Shown here: positions 17,154-25,742 of the stretch, piece after piece | Layout: every line of letters begins with the position of its first letter | Numbering within the stretch: position 1 is the first letter of the stretch | Source of the DNA: an uncultured bacterium | Lineage (GTDB): Bacteria > Verrucomicrobiota > Lentisphaeria > Victivallales > UBA1829 | Assembly: GCA_949297765.1 (NCBI GenBank) | Contig: CASFTV010000022.1 | Span: forward strand, 1 to 64,000 | Reading direction: 5' to 3' | DNA length: 64,000 nt | Notes under the pieces: generated by a model | The model's input: the letters and a program-made list of their open reading frames with translations, nothing else | Databases searched by the model: none | What the model was told of the DNA's origin: nothing | Translations under genes and position numbers: made by a program

Positions 17154-17164
17154 ATTGGGATCTT

Positions 17165-17884
17165 TCAGTATGCAGTTCCGGTGATGTCGATCATAATCTG
17201 GTTGGTTGGCCAGGTATTGGCGGCGACAAGGGCGGATAACGATTTATTCTGCGCCGCAACGTGTCCGTCGACAAAAAGCATGTTGCAGCGATTGCTGTGG
17301 ACCAGAAAATACGTTCCGGCATAGCTGGTCCTGTACACATCTTCCTGTTTCGAGGCGGCGCACCCCATATAGAAGTATTTTGTCGGCTGTCTGATGGTTT
17401 TCATATTGAAAAAGACCCATCCCGTTCCGACTTTTATATGGGAATTCAAGCCTCCTCCGTAATTTTTCCCCCAGGGGCTTTCCCGGGAGGCATCATAATT
17501 CATGCTCGTGGTTTGGACTTTATAGGTGTTATAGGCATGCTTTGTATCGGTATCCATCTTCATATCCGGGATCGCCGGACATTTTTTGTTGACTTTCTTC
17601 TTGACCAGTTCATGCGTGTCGGCAATGTTCATGGTCGGGAAATAAAGCGGCCGGATCCAGTCATACGCGCCTCCGCTGACAGGAGCGATATCATCATGAC
17701 TTCCCGCGTACATCTGATATTCCGTCCCATGCTGTTTTAAATTGTTGATACAGGTGATCGCCTGCGCTTTCTCTCTTGCCTTGTTCAGAGCCGGAAGAAG
17801 TAGCGCCGCGAGAATTGCAATGATCGCAATTACAACAAGGAGTTCTATAAGAGTAAAAGATGAAACAGGGTTGTTTTTCTTCAT
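17165..17884 (-). CDS. Type II pseudopilin-like protein with H-x9-DG motif (1 of 3)
   Basis: The prepilin leader is [16 protein letters not shown], with the usual cleavage before Phe and a glutamate at mature position 5. A hydrophobic helix ([17 protein letters not shown]) and then NKAREKAQ follow. The C-terminal region has [13 protein letters not shown], a perfect H-x9-DG. Such proteins are processed by a prepilin peptidase and assemble into type II secretion or type IV-like fibres; they are greatly expanded in Lentisphaerota and Planctomycetota. The gene starts an operon with a 1081-residue secreted hydrolase, and an AraC gene diverges from it. AGGAAGGA precedes the ATG, and a TATAAT-like -10 (17917-17922) lies upstream. 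Confidence 0.95.
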   Translation of the reverse strand: MKKNNPVSSFTLIELLVVIAIIAILAALLLPALNKAREKAQAITCINNLKQHGTEYQMYAGSHDDIAPVSGGAYDWIRPLYFPTMNIADTHELVKKKVNKKCPAIPDMKMDTDTKHAYNTYKVQTTSMNYDASRESPWGKNYGGGLNSHIKVGTGWVFFNMKTIRQPTKYFYMGCAASKQEDVYRTSYAGTYFLVHSNRCNMLFVDGHVAAQNKSLSALVAANTWPTNQIMIDITGTAY

Positions 17885-17954
17885 AAATCCTTCCTTTCTG
17901 GGTTTGTTTTCTTCTTATTATATGTTATTTTATAAAAAAAACTACGGGACAGGA

Positions 17955-17992
17955 TTATCAAAACATGGAATTTTTTATCAAAAACATGGAAT
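17955..17992 (+). promoter_or_regulatory. Direct repeats in front of the AraC gene, likely regulator sites
   Basis: TTATCAAAACATGGAAT (17955-17971) and TTATCAAAAACATGGAAT (17975-17992) are near-identical direct repeats with a 20-21 bp period, about two helical turns. AraC-family proteins typically bind such pairs. The second copy ends one base before the ATG of the AraC gene, which would fit autorepression. Confidence 0.55.
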
Positions 17993-17993
17993 C

Positions 17994-18992
17994 ATGAAAA
18001 GAGTTTCATCGTATGGCTCGTCGTATGACGAATTCGAGGTCGGAGGCAATTGCCTGATGGAAGTTTGCGGGTGGTACGACTCGCCCCTGCGCAGCATTGT
18101 GCTGTATCCGAACACCTTTATTTACTGCAAACGGTGGGGGAGTCACCGCATGCAGCATCATCAGTATGTCTGTGCGGCCCTGGAGTTTGTCGTGAGCGGA
18201 TCCGCAACCTTTCTTCTTGATGGAAAAAAAACAAAGGTCTCCGCAGGGGAAATTTTCATCATGCAGCGCGGATGCGATTCCGGTTTCACAACTTCGGCCG
18301 ACGAATACTATGAAAAAATGACACTTTGCATTTCCGGAACCATTCTGGATCTTCTGGTGGAATCGCTTCATTTGAATGCGGTGCCGAAGATCACGCTTTC
18401 CCATGTAGAAGAAGCAAAGCGCCGTTTCCGCGAAATCGAACGACTTCTCCGGGAAAAAGTTCCGGGAACGGAACGCCTCCTTACAGAGAAAACCTTCAAT
18501 TTGTTCCTGTTCCTCGAAGAGGAAAACCGCGAAACTCGGAACAGAACATATCCGAGACCGCTGCGGAAGGCTCTGGAATTCCTGCATGGAAACTACACTC
18601 GGGGGCATTTCGGGATGGGAGCCGTCGCGGAGGTCGCCGGTGTAAGTACTCCGACCCTGATCCGTATGTTCCGCACCTGCCTCGGAAAATCCCCGATGGA
18701 ACATGTCACGGAAATGCGCATGGAGCTTGCAAAAACTCTCCTGGAATCCACCGGTCTCCCGGTCAAGGAAATCGCTGAACGGGTCGGCTACAACGATCCG
18801 CTCTATTTTTCAAATGCGTTCCGGAATTATGTCGGAATCAGCCCGCGCGCCTACCGAGCTTCCGTCGGAAACGGGAGATCCCCCGCTCCCGGCGAAGAAT
18901 CCGGAACCGACGCTCATTCCAGTTCCGAAGCGAGTTTCGCCGCACCGGTCGCCGCCTCTTCCCGGAGTTCCCGGAAAAGAAGCGGAAGATGA
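17994..18992 (+). CDS. AraC-family transcriptional regulator
   Basis: The 332-residue protein has a cupin-like N-terminal sensing domain (about residues 20-140, with FVVSGSATFLLDGKK) and a C-terminal pair of helix-turn-helix motifs. HTH1 is AVAEVAGVSTPTLIRMFR, and HTH2 includes IAERVGYNDPLYFSNAFR. It probably senses a sugar and activates the divergent pseudopilin-hydrolase operon. The ATG at 17994 is the first in frame after the divergent promoter; its ribosome binding site is poor. The last 40 residues beyond the canonical AraC end are low-complexity, and their DNA overlaps the 3' end of the convergent kinase gene by 79 bp. Confidence 0.9.
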   Translation: MKRVSSYGSSYDEFEVGGNCLMEVCGWYDSPLRSIVLYPNTFIYCKRWGSHRMQHHQYVCAALEFVVSGSATFLLDGKKTKVSAGEIFIMQRGCDSGFTTSADEYYEKMTLCISGTILDLLVESLHLNAVPKITLSHVEEAKRRFREIERLLREKVPGTERLLTEKTFNLFLFLEEENRETRNRTYPRPLRKALEFLHGNYTRGHFGMGAVAEVAGVSTPTLIRMFRTCLGKSPMEHVTEMRMELAKTLLESTGLPVKEIAERVGYNDPLYFSNAFRNYVGISPRAYRASVGNGRSPAPGEESGTDAHSSSEASFAAPVAASSRSSRKRSGR

Positions 18993-20227
18993 AACTCCTC
19001 CTCGACGGCCTTCTGAATGGAGCGGCACAGACGCAGTCCGTTTCCTGAGCCGATGATCCGTTTGCGTCCCGGACGGAGCGAATCCGGAATTCCCTCCGCA
19101 AGCTGACGGACAATTCCACGGGCCAGTCCGGCCGCCAGATTCGGCAGCGTCAGATTCTCCAGCGTGATTCCTCCGATGCTCCCCCGGGAATCCGGATCGT
19201 TCCGTTCCCCGAGAAAATGCGGAGAGACCGTCAGTGCGGAAGGCTCTTCCGCCTGAAGCGCCGCCGCATCCAGCAGATCCAGCAGGACCTCCTCCGGAAG
19301 AGGAAGATACCCGAGCGTGCCAAGCCAGCTGTTCACCGTGTTTCCGAGCCATGCCCAGGCCCGGCCGCCGCAGAGCGGTGCAACCGTCGCAAGCATCCGT
19401 CCGCGGAGATAGGGACGCCGTTCCGCACAGGCCGGAAGCTCCGTATCCCCTGAAATCGTACAGGAAAGCTGGGCGCCGGTCCCGATGGTGAGAAACAGTT
19501 CGGAGTCCTCATCTTCCGCGGTCGCAAAGATCGACGCCTGATTGTCCCCGACCGGAACGGCGACAGGGAGCCCATCCTCCAGTCCCGGCACACCCCGGGT
19601 GAATCCCGCCGTCTCTCCGGACGGGAGCAGTTCCGGAAGCAGACGTTCCGGAATGCCGAGTGCGTTCACCGCTTTCCGGTTCCAGTGTCCGCTCTCCGGA
19701 TCGTAAATTCCCCACGAGGCGGCAAAGGTCGGATCCATCGCGGAACTCTGTTCTCTTCCGGTCAGACGGGCGGCGAGAAGGTCGGCAGGCGTTCCGCAGC
19801 AGTTCCATTTCTCCAGTTCTCTGCGGAGCGCAAGAAGCGCAAGCGTGGCGCCGCCGAATCCGTCGGCAAGCGGAGCGCCGCTGATCCGCCGGAAGTTTTC
19901 CAGTTCTCCCGCCGCCGACACGCTCTTGTCCTGCCAGGTGGTGACCGGGGATATTTCTTTTTCGTTCCAGAGAACGACGGAGTGCATCTGTCCGGTCACT
20001 CCGAGCGCCCGGACCCGGGCAAGCTCCTTCCGCGGAAACTGCGACAGAAGATGATATACCGTCCGTTCCATTTTCCGGTAATCCTGACGGGCGCTTTCCG
20101 GAGGCCCCGGAAGCGCCGCTCCCGATCCCGCCGAAAGACTCCGGCTCTCCTCCGGCCGTGCAGGATCGTAAAGAACGACCGCGATTTTCGTTGTCCCGAG
20201 ATCAATTCCAAGCGTGAGATCCTTCAT
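18914..20227 (-). CDS. FGGY-family carbohydrate kinase, sedoheptulokinase-like
   Basis: FGGY kinases phosphorylate sugars using ATP. The N-terminal phosphate loop is GIDLGTTKIAVVLYD (residues 7-21). The substrate-facing region LGVTGQMHSVVLW with the following TTWQDKS is closest in style to sedoheptulokinases and xylulokinases. The catalytic aspartate is in VPVGDNQASIF, and the ADP-binding region is RKRIIGSGNGLRLCRS. The 437-residue length is slightly short for the family, but both domains are present. It is the fourth gene of an operon with a glycyl radical enzyme, its activase and a regulator; only 2 bp separate it from the activase. It probably acts on a product or substrate of that pathway. 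Confidence 0.92.
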   Translation of the reverse strand: MKDLTLGIDLGTTKIAVVLYDPARPEESRSLSAGSGAALPGPPESARQDYRKMERTVYHLLSQFPRKELARVRALGVTGQMHSVVLWNEKEISPVTTWQDKSVSAAGELENFRRISGAPLADGFGGATLALLALRRELEKWNCCGTPADLLAARLTGREQSSAMDPTFAASWGIYDPESGHWNRKAVNALGIPERLLPELLPSGETAGFTRGVPGLEDGLPVAVPVGDNQASIFATAEDEDSELFLTIGTGAQLSCTISGDTELPACAERRPYLRGRMLATVAPLCGGRAWAWLGNTVNSWLGTLGYLPLPEEVLLDLLDAAALQAEEPSALTVSPHFLGERNDPDSRGSIGGITLENLTLPNLAAGLARGIVRQLAEGIPDSLRPGRKRIIGSGNGLRLCRSIQKAVEEEFHLPLLFRELREEAATGAAKLASELE

Positions 20228-20229
20228 GT

Positions 20230-21126
20230 TCAGTTCCTTTGCAGTTGAATTCCGCCGCGGGCGAGACGTTCCTCCAGTCGGCGGATTGCGGATTGCGGCG
20301 GTTCCGGCATTCCGGCAAGTTCGTAGTTCCGGCCGAGCGCGCGATACTTCGGTTCTCCGAAATGATGCAGTCTGAGCACTTCCGCCGCAAGCGGAATCCC
20401 CTTCGCCCGGAGACGGACCGCATGAAGACGGAGCGCATGGTCCGCCGCCGCATCCAGTTCCTCCGGAGCGTCGTTCCGTCCCGTGATGACCGGGAAACGC
20501 AGCAGGAAATCGTTGGCATGTTCCGCCGCATCTTCCAGATTTTCAAGGACATCCGCCAGATTTCCTCCGGTGTTCCTCCGGAAGTTTTCCGCCGTTCCCG
20601 CCTTGAGATCGGCAATGACCAGATCGCTTGTCCGGACCAGCGCCGGAAATCCCGGTGTGGATGCGTTGCTTTCGATCGCCGTATGAATTCCCCGTTCACG
20701 AAGAAGGGGGAGCAGGCGGCAGAGTTCCTCCGCCTGAAGGGAGGGTTCCCCTCCGCCGAATGTGACGCCGCCGAATGTCGTCCAGGCGGAGGCGGCGGAG
20801 AGAAGATCGTTCCGCAGATCGTCGACGGTTCGATCGAATCCCGCCCACTCCAGCGCGGGATGTTTCAGTTCGCGGCAGACCGGGTCCGGGCAGTTCCGGC
20901 AGAATGTCCGGTTGAGTGTTCGTCCGGAAATCGCTCCGTTCGGGCACAGAAAGGAGAGATCCTCCTCGTCGCTTCGGTCCGAATGAAACAGAATTTCCGG
21001 TTCCGGCGAGATGCTCTCCGGTGATGCGCACCAGCGGCAGCGGAGATTGCATCCTTTCAGATAGAAGATTCTCCGGAATCCCGGTCCGTCCTTCCGGTTT
21101 GACCATCCCTGGGCAAAAAGTCTCAT
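20230..21126 (-). CDS. Radical SAM activating enzyme for a glycyl radical enzyme
   Basis: The protein installs the glycyl radical on its partner by cleaving S-adenosylmethionine. The cluster-binding motif is CNLRCRWC with C26, C30 and C33, and GGEPSLQ is the SAM-binding GGE motif. A reduced ferredoxin-like insert with several cysteines (FCRNCPDPVC) follows, smaller than the usual two-cluster insert of non-PFL activases. The ATG at 21126 overlaps the regulator's stop codon by 4 bp, which decides the start; upstream codons add only arginine-rich sequence. Its target is almost certainly the 783-residue enzyme two genes upstream in the same operon. Confidence 0.93.
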   Translation of the reverse strand: MRLFAQGWSNRKDGPGFRRIFYLKGCNLRCRWCASPESISPEPEILFHSDRSDEEDLSFLCPNGAISGRTLNRTFCRNCPDPVCRELKHPALEWAGFDRTVDDLRNDLLSAASAWTTFGGVTFGGGEPSLQAEELCRLLPLLRERGIHTAIESNASTPGFPALVRTSDLVIADLKAGTAENFRRNTGGNLADVLENLEDAAEHANDFLLRFPVITGRNDAPEELDAAADHALRLHAVRLRAKGIPLAAEVLRLHHFGEPKYRALGRNYELAGMPEPPQSAIRRLEERLARGGIQLQRN

Positions 21127-22154
21127 GGTTCGACCAGCTTTCCGGGAAAACGGCGGATGGACGCCTTCCACGCTCCGCCTTTTCTGCGCTGATTCAACAG
21201 CGCCTCCACTGCGGCGTCCGCCATTTCGGCGATCGGCTGACGGCATCCGGTTCCGCCGATTGCGGAAAGCTCCGGCGGACTGTCCACGCAGTAGAGTCCC
21301 GCGCCCGGAACCGGAGCGTGGAACAGCCCCAGAAGAACCGGCGCATTGACGGCGACAATCGCCGTATGGGCGTTGTTCTCCGCATATCGGATCAGCTCCT
21401 CGCCGAGACGGCTGTACTCCGTCCGGGGCGCATCGCGGCGGATGGTGCGGACCTCCCTGTGGCGGACGGCCGGATCCCGGAATGTTTCAAATGCCGCCCG
21501 GCGTTCGGCGTTGGTATCCACATCCAGATCGGAATAGGTGACGAAGATGAAATTCCGCGCGCCCTTTTTCAGCGCCCGCTCCAGCAGGAGATTCATGGCT
21601 CCGGCGTTGTCCAGGCCGACGTAGTCCGCGAACGGTCCCGGCACCACCTGATCGTAGAACACCAGATTCACTCCGAGAATCCTCAGGCGCTCAAAGACCG
21701 AAAAATCAAATCCCCTGTCGGCGCCCCAGACGATCAGATCCCGGACGCCGCGGCTCGCCATCCGGAGGGCGATTTCAAGCTGACGTTCCCCCGTGTCGGG
21801 TTCCGGGATGCCGAGAACCAGCAGGGCGTCCAGTTCGTCGCAGCGGCGGCTGACCGCTTCGACAAACCGTCCGGAGAACGCATGGGGCAGCGTGGTGATC
21901 AGCCCGATGCGTTCCAGCGGGCCGCGATGGGCGCGGAAGGTGTCGGAAACGCGGGTCCCGATCGGACGCTGCCGGACGATGATCCCTGCGGCTTCCAGCT
22001 GTTCGTAAACCCGCCGGACCGTTACCCGGCTGACGCCGGTCCGCGCCGCATAATCGCGTTCCGTCGGGAGTCTGTCCCCGGGAACGTATACGCCTGAAAG
22101 AATCTGCGCGGTCAGTTCCGAGCGGATCTGTTCGGTCAGACTCTTCATGCGCAT
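21123..22154 (-). CDS. GntR-type HTH / LacI-type sensor regulator in the glycyl radical operon
   Basis: The protein is a fusion of an N-terminal GntR winged helix (residues 1-70, with PGDRLPTERDYAARTG and SRVTVRRVYEQLEAAG) and a periplasmic-binding-protein-like LacI domain. This architecture is typical of AraR-like sugar regulators. The effector is probably a mono- or disaccharide. It overlaps the glycyl radical enzyme gene by 10 bp upstream and the activase by 4 bp downstream, so it is made with the operon it probably controls. The palindrome at 24597-24621 is a plausible target. Confidence 0.9.
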   Translation of the reverse strand: MRMKSLTEQIRSELTAQILSGVYVPGDRLPTERDYAARTGVSRVTVRRVYEQLEAAGIIVRQRPIGTRVSDTFRAHRGPLERIGLITTLPHAFSGRFVEAVSRRCDELDALLVLGIPEPDTGERQLEIALRMASRGVRDLIVWGADRGFDFSVFERLRILGVNLVFYDQVVPGPFADYVGLDNAGAMNLLLERALKKGARNFIFVTYSDLDVDTNAERRAAFETFRDPAVRHREVRTIRRDAPRTEYSRLGEELIRYAENNAHTAIVAVNAPVLLGLFHAPVPGAGLYCVDSPPELSAIGGTGCRQPIAEMADAAVEALLNQRRKGGAWKASIRRFPGKLVEP

Positions 22155-24496
22155 TCCTTCCGTTCCAGACGCTTGATGATGTCCTCCTGAATCGCGGGGG
22201 CAAGATCCAGAAAGTTGACGAAGGTCCCGTGGATCCGCATGATGTAGATGCCGGAAGGCGCATATTTCTGCGGATCGGAGAGGATCTTCCGCAGATGGCG
22301 GGCGCTGTCAATATTGAAGTAGACATAAAACGGTGCGCTGCCGTCCTCTTTCGGATAGAACAGCGGACGGATGATCCGGTCGCGCATTGCGAGTCCTTTT
22401 TCTTCAGCGGTCGGGCAGTCGTCGAAGAGCGCGGGCTGCAGGCCGATATGGGAAGCGTATCCGCCGGTCATCCGGTCGAACGGGAGAATGCGTTCCGAGA
22501 TCAGTTGGTCGGCCAGTTCTCCGGAGACCGCTTCGGGGCGCGGATCGACGCCGTAGCCCAGCATCGCCCGGGCGCATCGTCCGTCCGGTGTCGCCCCGAC
22601 CCAGTAGCCGTACAGCAGATGTGTGCTCGGCGTGGAAAAATCCGGCATGAAGGGGCGTCCCGCGGGATTCCGGAGGGAGGAAACCTTTTCGCTGACCGTT
22701 TCCGCAATCCGGGATGCCGTCTCATCCGCCTCCGGATTCCATCCGCCGTATTTCGGACAGGCAAGCAGACGGGCGCACAGGGCGGGATCGTTCCGGAAAT
22801 TTTCCCGCAGGGCTGTCAGAAGCCGCTCCGCTCCATCGGGATCTTCGGCAAGAAAATGGCGGACCGCGACAAGGGAGTCAACGATGACGCTGAGTCCGTG
22901 AATCAGACAGCCGCTCGCATTGTAGCGGGTTCCCGGATGGACGGGATCGCGCATGTCGCGTCCGCTTTCCGTCCCTCCGAAGAGCAGCGAGCCGAACGGC
23001 GTCGCACAGCTCCCGATCGCCTCGGTGCAGAGATTCGCCGCCTTCTCCATCTCCGGGAGAACGGCGGAAAGCTGACGGAAAAACGCCGTTTCAAGATCCC
23101 GGTACAGTTCCTCCCGGTTCGAATAGCCGAGTTCCCGCGTGCTTCTTCCGATCTTTTTCCCCGTGAGCAGAGAACAGCCGTCGTTCAGGGTCAGTTCGAG
23201 GATTTTTGCCAGATTCAGCCAGCTGTTGGTGGTGTTGCCGTTTTCCTTTCCCGCGATCAGCGGTTCCTGACAGCCCGCCACGGCCCAGTCGGGCAGATCG
23301 GCAGCGGCGATTCCTTTCGTGCTCAGAAGACGGAACATCATATCGTCGTTGAACAGCGACGGCGTGGAGTGCCCCGGCGTGAAAAACAGTTTTCCCATCG
23401 CGGAGAAAAGACGCTCCGGTGTATTCCGGTGTATTTTGACCGAAAGCGCCGGCTGCGGCTGATTGGAGCGGTGAAACGCCTCCAGAAATACGCCGGTCAT
23501 GGAGTTCGTGAGATCGTTCCCTTCCGTATCGCGCCCGCCGAGCAGGATGTTCTGGGAGATCGCCCATCCCCGCGCCCCGACCATGTAGAATGCCAGAAGA
23601 TGCCGGATCAGCGCCACCGCCTCTTCCTCTTCCGTCTCCTTCCGGTACGGCTCGAAAAGACGGTCCAGATTCCCGGCGGAAAACGCATACGGGTTCGGCG
23701 CCTGTTCCAGACACATCGTCTGCCAGAGCAGAACAAAGGACTGCAGCGCCTCGTGCAGATTTTCCGCTCCGTTTGCCGGAACCTTCCGGCAGTTTTCCGC
23801 GATCCGGCGCAGACGTTCCGCTTCTCCCGGAAGGGAGGAGCGCTCCTCCCGCAGACGGTCCGCCAGCTCCGCATAACGTTTTGCGAGAATCACCGGAGCG
23901 TCCGCCGCGCGCCGCATCGCTCCGCGGAACCCCTCCGTTCCGCCGGATGCCGGAAACAGGCTCCGGAGTCCTCCGCGGAGAATGGCCCGCATATCGGGGA
24001 TCATGTGGCCCGTGACCGGTTCCACAAAGAAGACCGCCTCCTCCGTCATCGGCGCGAAGGTCTGATAGATTCCGTTCAGGCGCTTCACAAACGCACTCCG
24101 GCTGCAATAGTCGCGGACCCGGTTGATCCGCTCTTCCGGGAACTCCTCCGTCGGGGATATGTCCGCGTAGATGGCGGTCGGATCGCAGTAGCCGCAGAAG
24201 GATTCCACCCGGAACGCCGGGTTGATCAGCGCGTAGCTCGGAGAGAATGCGTCATCCTGGGTTCCGGCCAGGACGCTCCCTTCCGGGATCTCCAGCGGCA
24301 TGCGTTCCACGCAGCGGCAGAGAAGTTCCCCCGAATGCTCCGGCGCGGACGGATCCACTCCTTCGCTCCGCATCGCTTCGCTCTGCATCATTTTGATTTC
24401 CTGAAATACGAACCACCCGCGAAGATCCTTCTGCTGCTGTTTTTTCTCCGTCAGCAGCTTCAGGCCGCTGTTGAACAGTTCCGCCGCCGATTCCAT
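22145..24496 (-). CDS. Glycyl radical enzyme of unknown substrate (PFL/dehydratase superfamily)
   Basis: The 783-residue protein has the ten-stranded barrel of pyruvate formate-lyase-like enzymes. The thiyl radical cysteine is C409 in AVAGCQEP, with E411 as in dehydratase-type members; PFL itself has two adjacent cysteines. The family stretch NLAKILELTLNDG follows. The glycyl radical loop is IMRIHGTFVNF with G757 as the radical site; the usual form is R-V-S/A-G-Y, so H and T replace two near-invariant residues. Activation requires the radical SAM protein in the same operon. With an FGGY kinase and sugar regulator beside it, the substrate may be a sugar, polyol or sugar acid. It must be oxygen sensitive, which implies an anaerobe. 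Confidence 0.94.
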   Translation of the reverse strand: MESAAELFNSGLKLLTEKKQQQKDLRGWFVFQEIKMMQSEAMRSEGVDPSAPEHSGELLCRCVERMPLEIPEGSVLAGTQDDAFSPSYALINPAFRVESFCGYCDPTAIYADISPTEEFPEERINRVRDYCSRSAFVKRLNGIYQTFAPMTEEAVFFVEPVTGHMIPDMRAILRGGLRSLFPASGGTEGFRGAMRRAADAPVILAKRYAELADRLREERSSLPGEAERLRRIAENCRKVPANGAENLHEALQSFVLLWQTMCLEQAPNPYAFSAGNLDRLFEPYRKETEEEEAVALIRHLLAFYMVGARGWAISQNILLGGRDTEGNDLTNSMTGVFLEAFHRSNQPQPALSVKIHRNTPERLFSAMGKLFFTPGHSTPSLFNDDMMFRLLSTKGIAAADLPDWAVAGCQEPLIAGKENGNTTNSWLNLAKILELTLNDGCSLLTGKKIGRSTRELGYSNREELYRDLETAFFRQLSAVLPEMEKAANLCTEAIGSCATPFGSLLFGGTESGRDMRDPVHPGTRYNASGCLIHGLSVIVDSLVAVRHFLAEDPDGAERLLTALRENFRNDPALCARLLACPKYGGWNPEADETASRIAETVSEKVSSLRNPAGRPFMPDFSTPSTHLLYGYWVGATPDGRCARAMLGYGVDPRPEAVSGELADQLISERILPFDRMTGGYASHIGLQPALFDDCPTAEEKGLAMRDRIIRPLFYPKEDGSAPFYVYFNIDSARHLRKILSDPQKYAPSGIYIMRIHGTFVNFLDLAPAIQEDIIKRLERKECA

Positions 24497-24596
24497 CTCT
24501 TGTTCTCCCCAGTTGTCCGGGATTCCGTCCCGTTTCGGACATCCGGTCCCTGCCGGACGAAATTTTCCGCATGATAAACTTGCAAATCTTCTGTTT

Positions 24597-24621
24597 TATG
24601 GTACTATATAATAATACCATA
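24597..24621. promoter_or_regulatory. Inverted repeat in the divergent promoter of the glycyl radical operon and manA-like gene
   Basis: TATGGTA (24597-24603) and TACCATA (24615-24621) form a perfect 7-bp inverted repeat around an AT-rich 11-bp core. The inner GT-N-TATA-N-AC arrangement resembles GntR operators. It is about 100 bp before the glycyl radical enzyme start and 28 bp before the isomerase start. Confidence 0.5.
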
Positions 24622-24649
24622 TAAAAAACAAGCGCAGAAAGGATTTTTT

Positions 24650-25720
24650 ATGAAAAGGATGGTGAAATTTCTTCCGAATCGGGTGTGGCGGGTCTATCGC
24701 GGAGGGGCGGAGCTGGACCGCTGGAGCGGGGCGGCGGAGGCGGCGGACGGATCGTTTCCCGAGGAGTGGATCGCTTCGACCGTGGAGGCGCGGAATCCGC
24801 AGCATCCGCTTCCTGGGGAGGGCGTGAGCCGTGTGGCGCTGCCGGACGGCGGAGAGGAACGGTTCGATCATTTTCTGGACAGGGAAGGGGAGGCGTTTCT
24901 CGGACCGGAGCTTGCCGCGCGGACAGGGAACCGGCCGGGATTCCTGACCAAACTCCTGGATTCGGCGATCCGTCTTCCGATCCAGGCGCATCCGGACCGG
25001 GCTGCTTCCCGGACGCTCTTTCATTCCGAGTTTGGAAAGACGGAAGCATGGGTGGTCCTCGCCGGACGGCGGATCGGCGGAGAGGAGCCGTATCTTCTGA
25101 TCGGCTTCAATGAACGCTTCGATCCCGCGGTCTTCCGGCGCGAGGCGCTGGAGGGGCGGATGGAAAAGACACTCGGCATGATGCACCGTTTTCCCGTTAC
25201 GCCCGGCGAGACGATTCTTATTCCGGGAGGCCTTCCGCATGCGATCGGATCCGGCGTTCTGGTCCAGGAGATCATGGAGCCGACGGACTGGGTGGTCCAG
25301 CCGGAGAACTTCTGCGGAGAGTGTCCGCTCACGCTCCGCGACCGTTTTGCCGGTCTGGAAGCGGAGGAAGCTCTTTCGGTCTTTCACTGCTCGGTGACGT
25401 CCGAGGCGGAGCTGCGGAAACGGATCGTCCTTCCGCCCCGGGTTCTCGCGGAGAATCCGGATGCCGTGCTGATTGAGCGGATCGACCGGAACGCCATCCG
25501 CTTCTTCGGATCGCTGGAACTCCGTCTGAACGGGACATGGCAGTGCCCGGAGGAGTTCCGCTGCTTTATGGCCGGAACGGTTCTGGAGGGGGCGGCGTCC
25601 GTCGAAAGCGGTCCGGAGACGATGTCCGTGGAGCGGGGGGAAACATTCGCCCTCGGCGCCGCATCGGCTCCGCGGTTCCGGGGAACGGCGCGGATTCTGT
25701 TTGCGCTTCCCCCGCTCTGA
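24650..25720 (+). CDS. manA: Class I mannose-6-phosphate isomerase-like protein
   Basis: The enzyme would interconvert mannose 6-phosphate and fructose 6-phosphate using a zinc ion held by a cupin fold. Zinc-site signatures are LPIQAHPDRA (near residue 105) and GKTEAWVVL (near residue 127). A third is IPGGLPHAIGSGVLVQEI (near residue 188), which includes the conserved histidine and glutamate. The 356-residue length is usual for short bacterial members. AAAGGA lies about 8 nt before the ATG, with another ATG three codons later. It diverges from the glycyl radical operon and shares a palindromic promoter region with it, so the pathways may be coregulated. Confidence 0.9.
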   Translation: MKRMVKFLPNRVWRVYRGGAELDRWSGAAEAADGSFPEEWIASTVEARNPQHPLPGEGVSRVALPDGGEERFDHFLDREGEAFLGPELAARTGNRPGFLTKLLDSAIRLPIQAHPDRAASRTLFHSEFGKTEAWVVLAGRRIGGEEPYLLIGFNERFDPAVFRREALEGRMEKTLGMMHRFPVTPGETILIPGGLPHAIGSGVLVQEIMEPTDWVVQPENFCGECPLTLRDRFAGLEAEEALSVFHCSVTSEAELRKRIVLPPRVLAENPDAVLIERIDRNAIRFFGSLELRLNGTWQCPEEFRCFMAGTVLEGAASVESGPETMSVERGETFALGAASAPRFRGTARILFALPPL

Positions 25721-25742
25721 ACGGGGAAAGCGCCCTTCCGGA

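Noticed and set aside
22229-24574. Plus-strand open frame of about 781 codons opposite the glycyl radical enzyme
   Set aside because: The opposite strand has conserved catalytic motifs; this frame has none.
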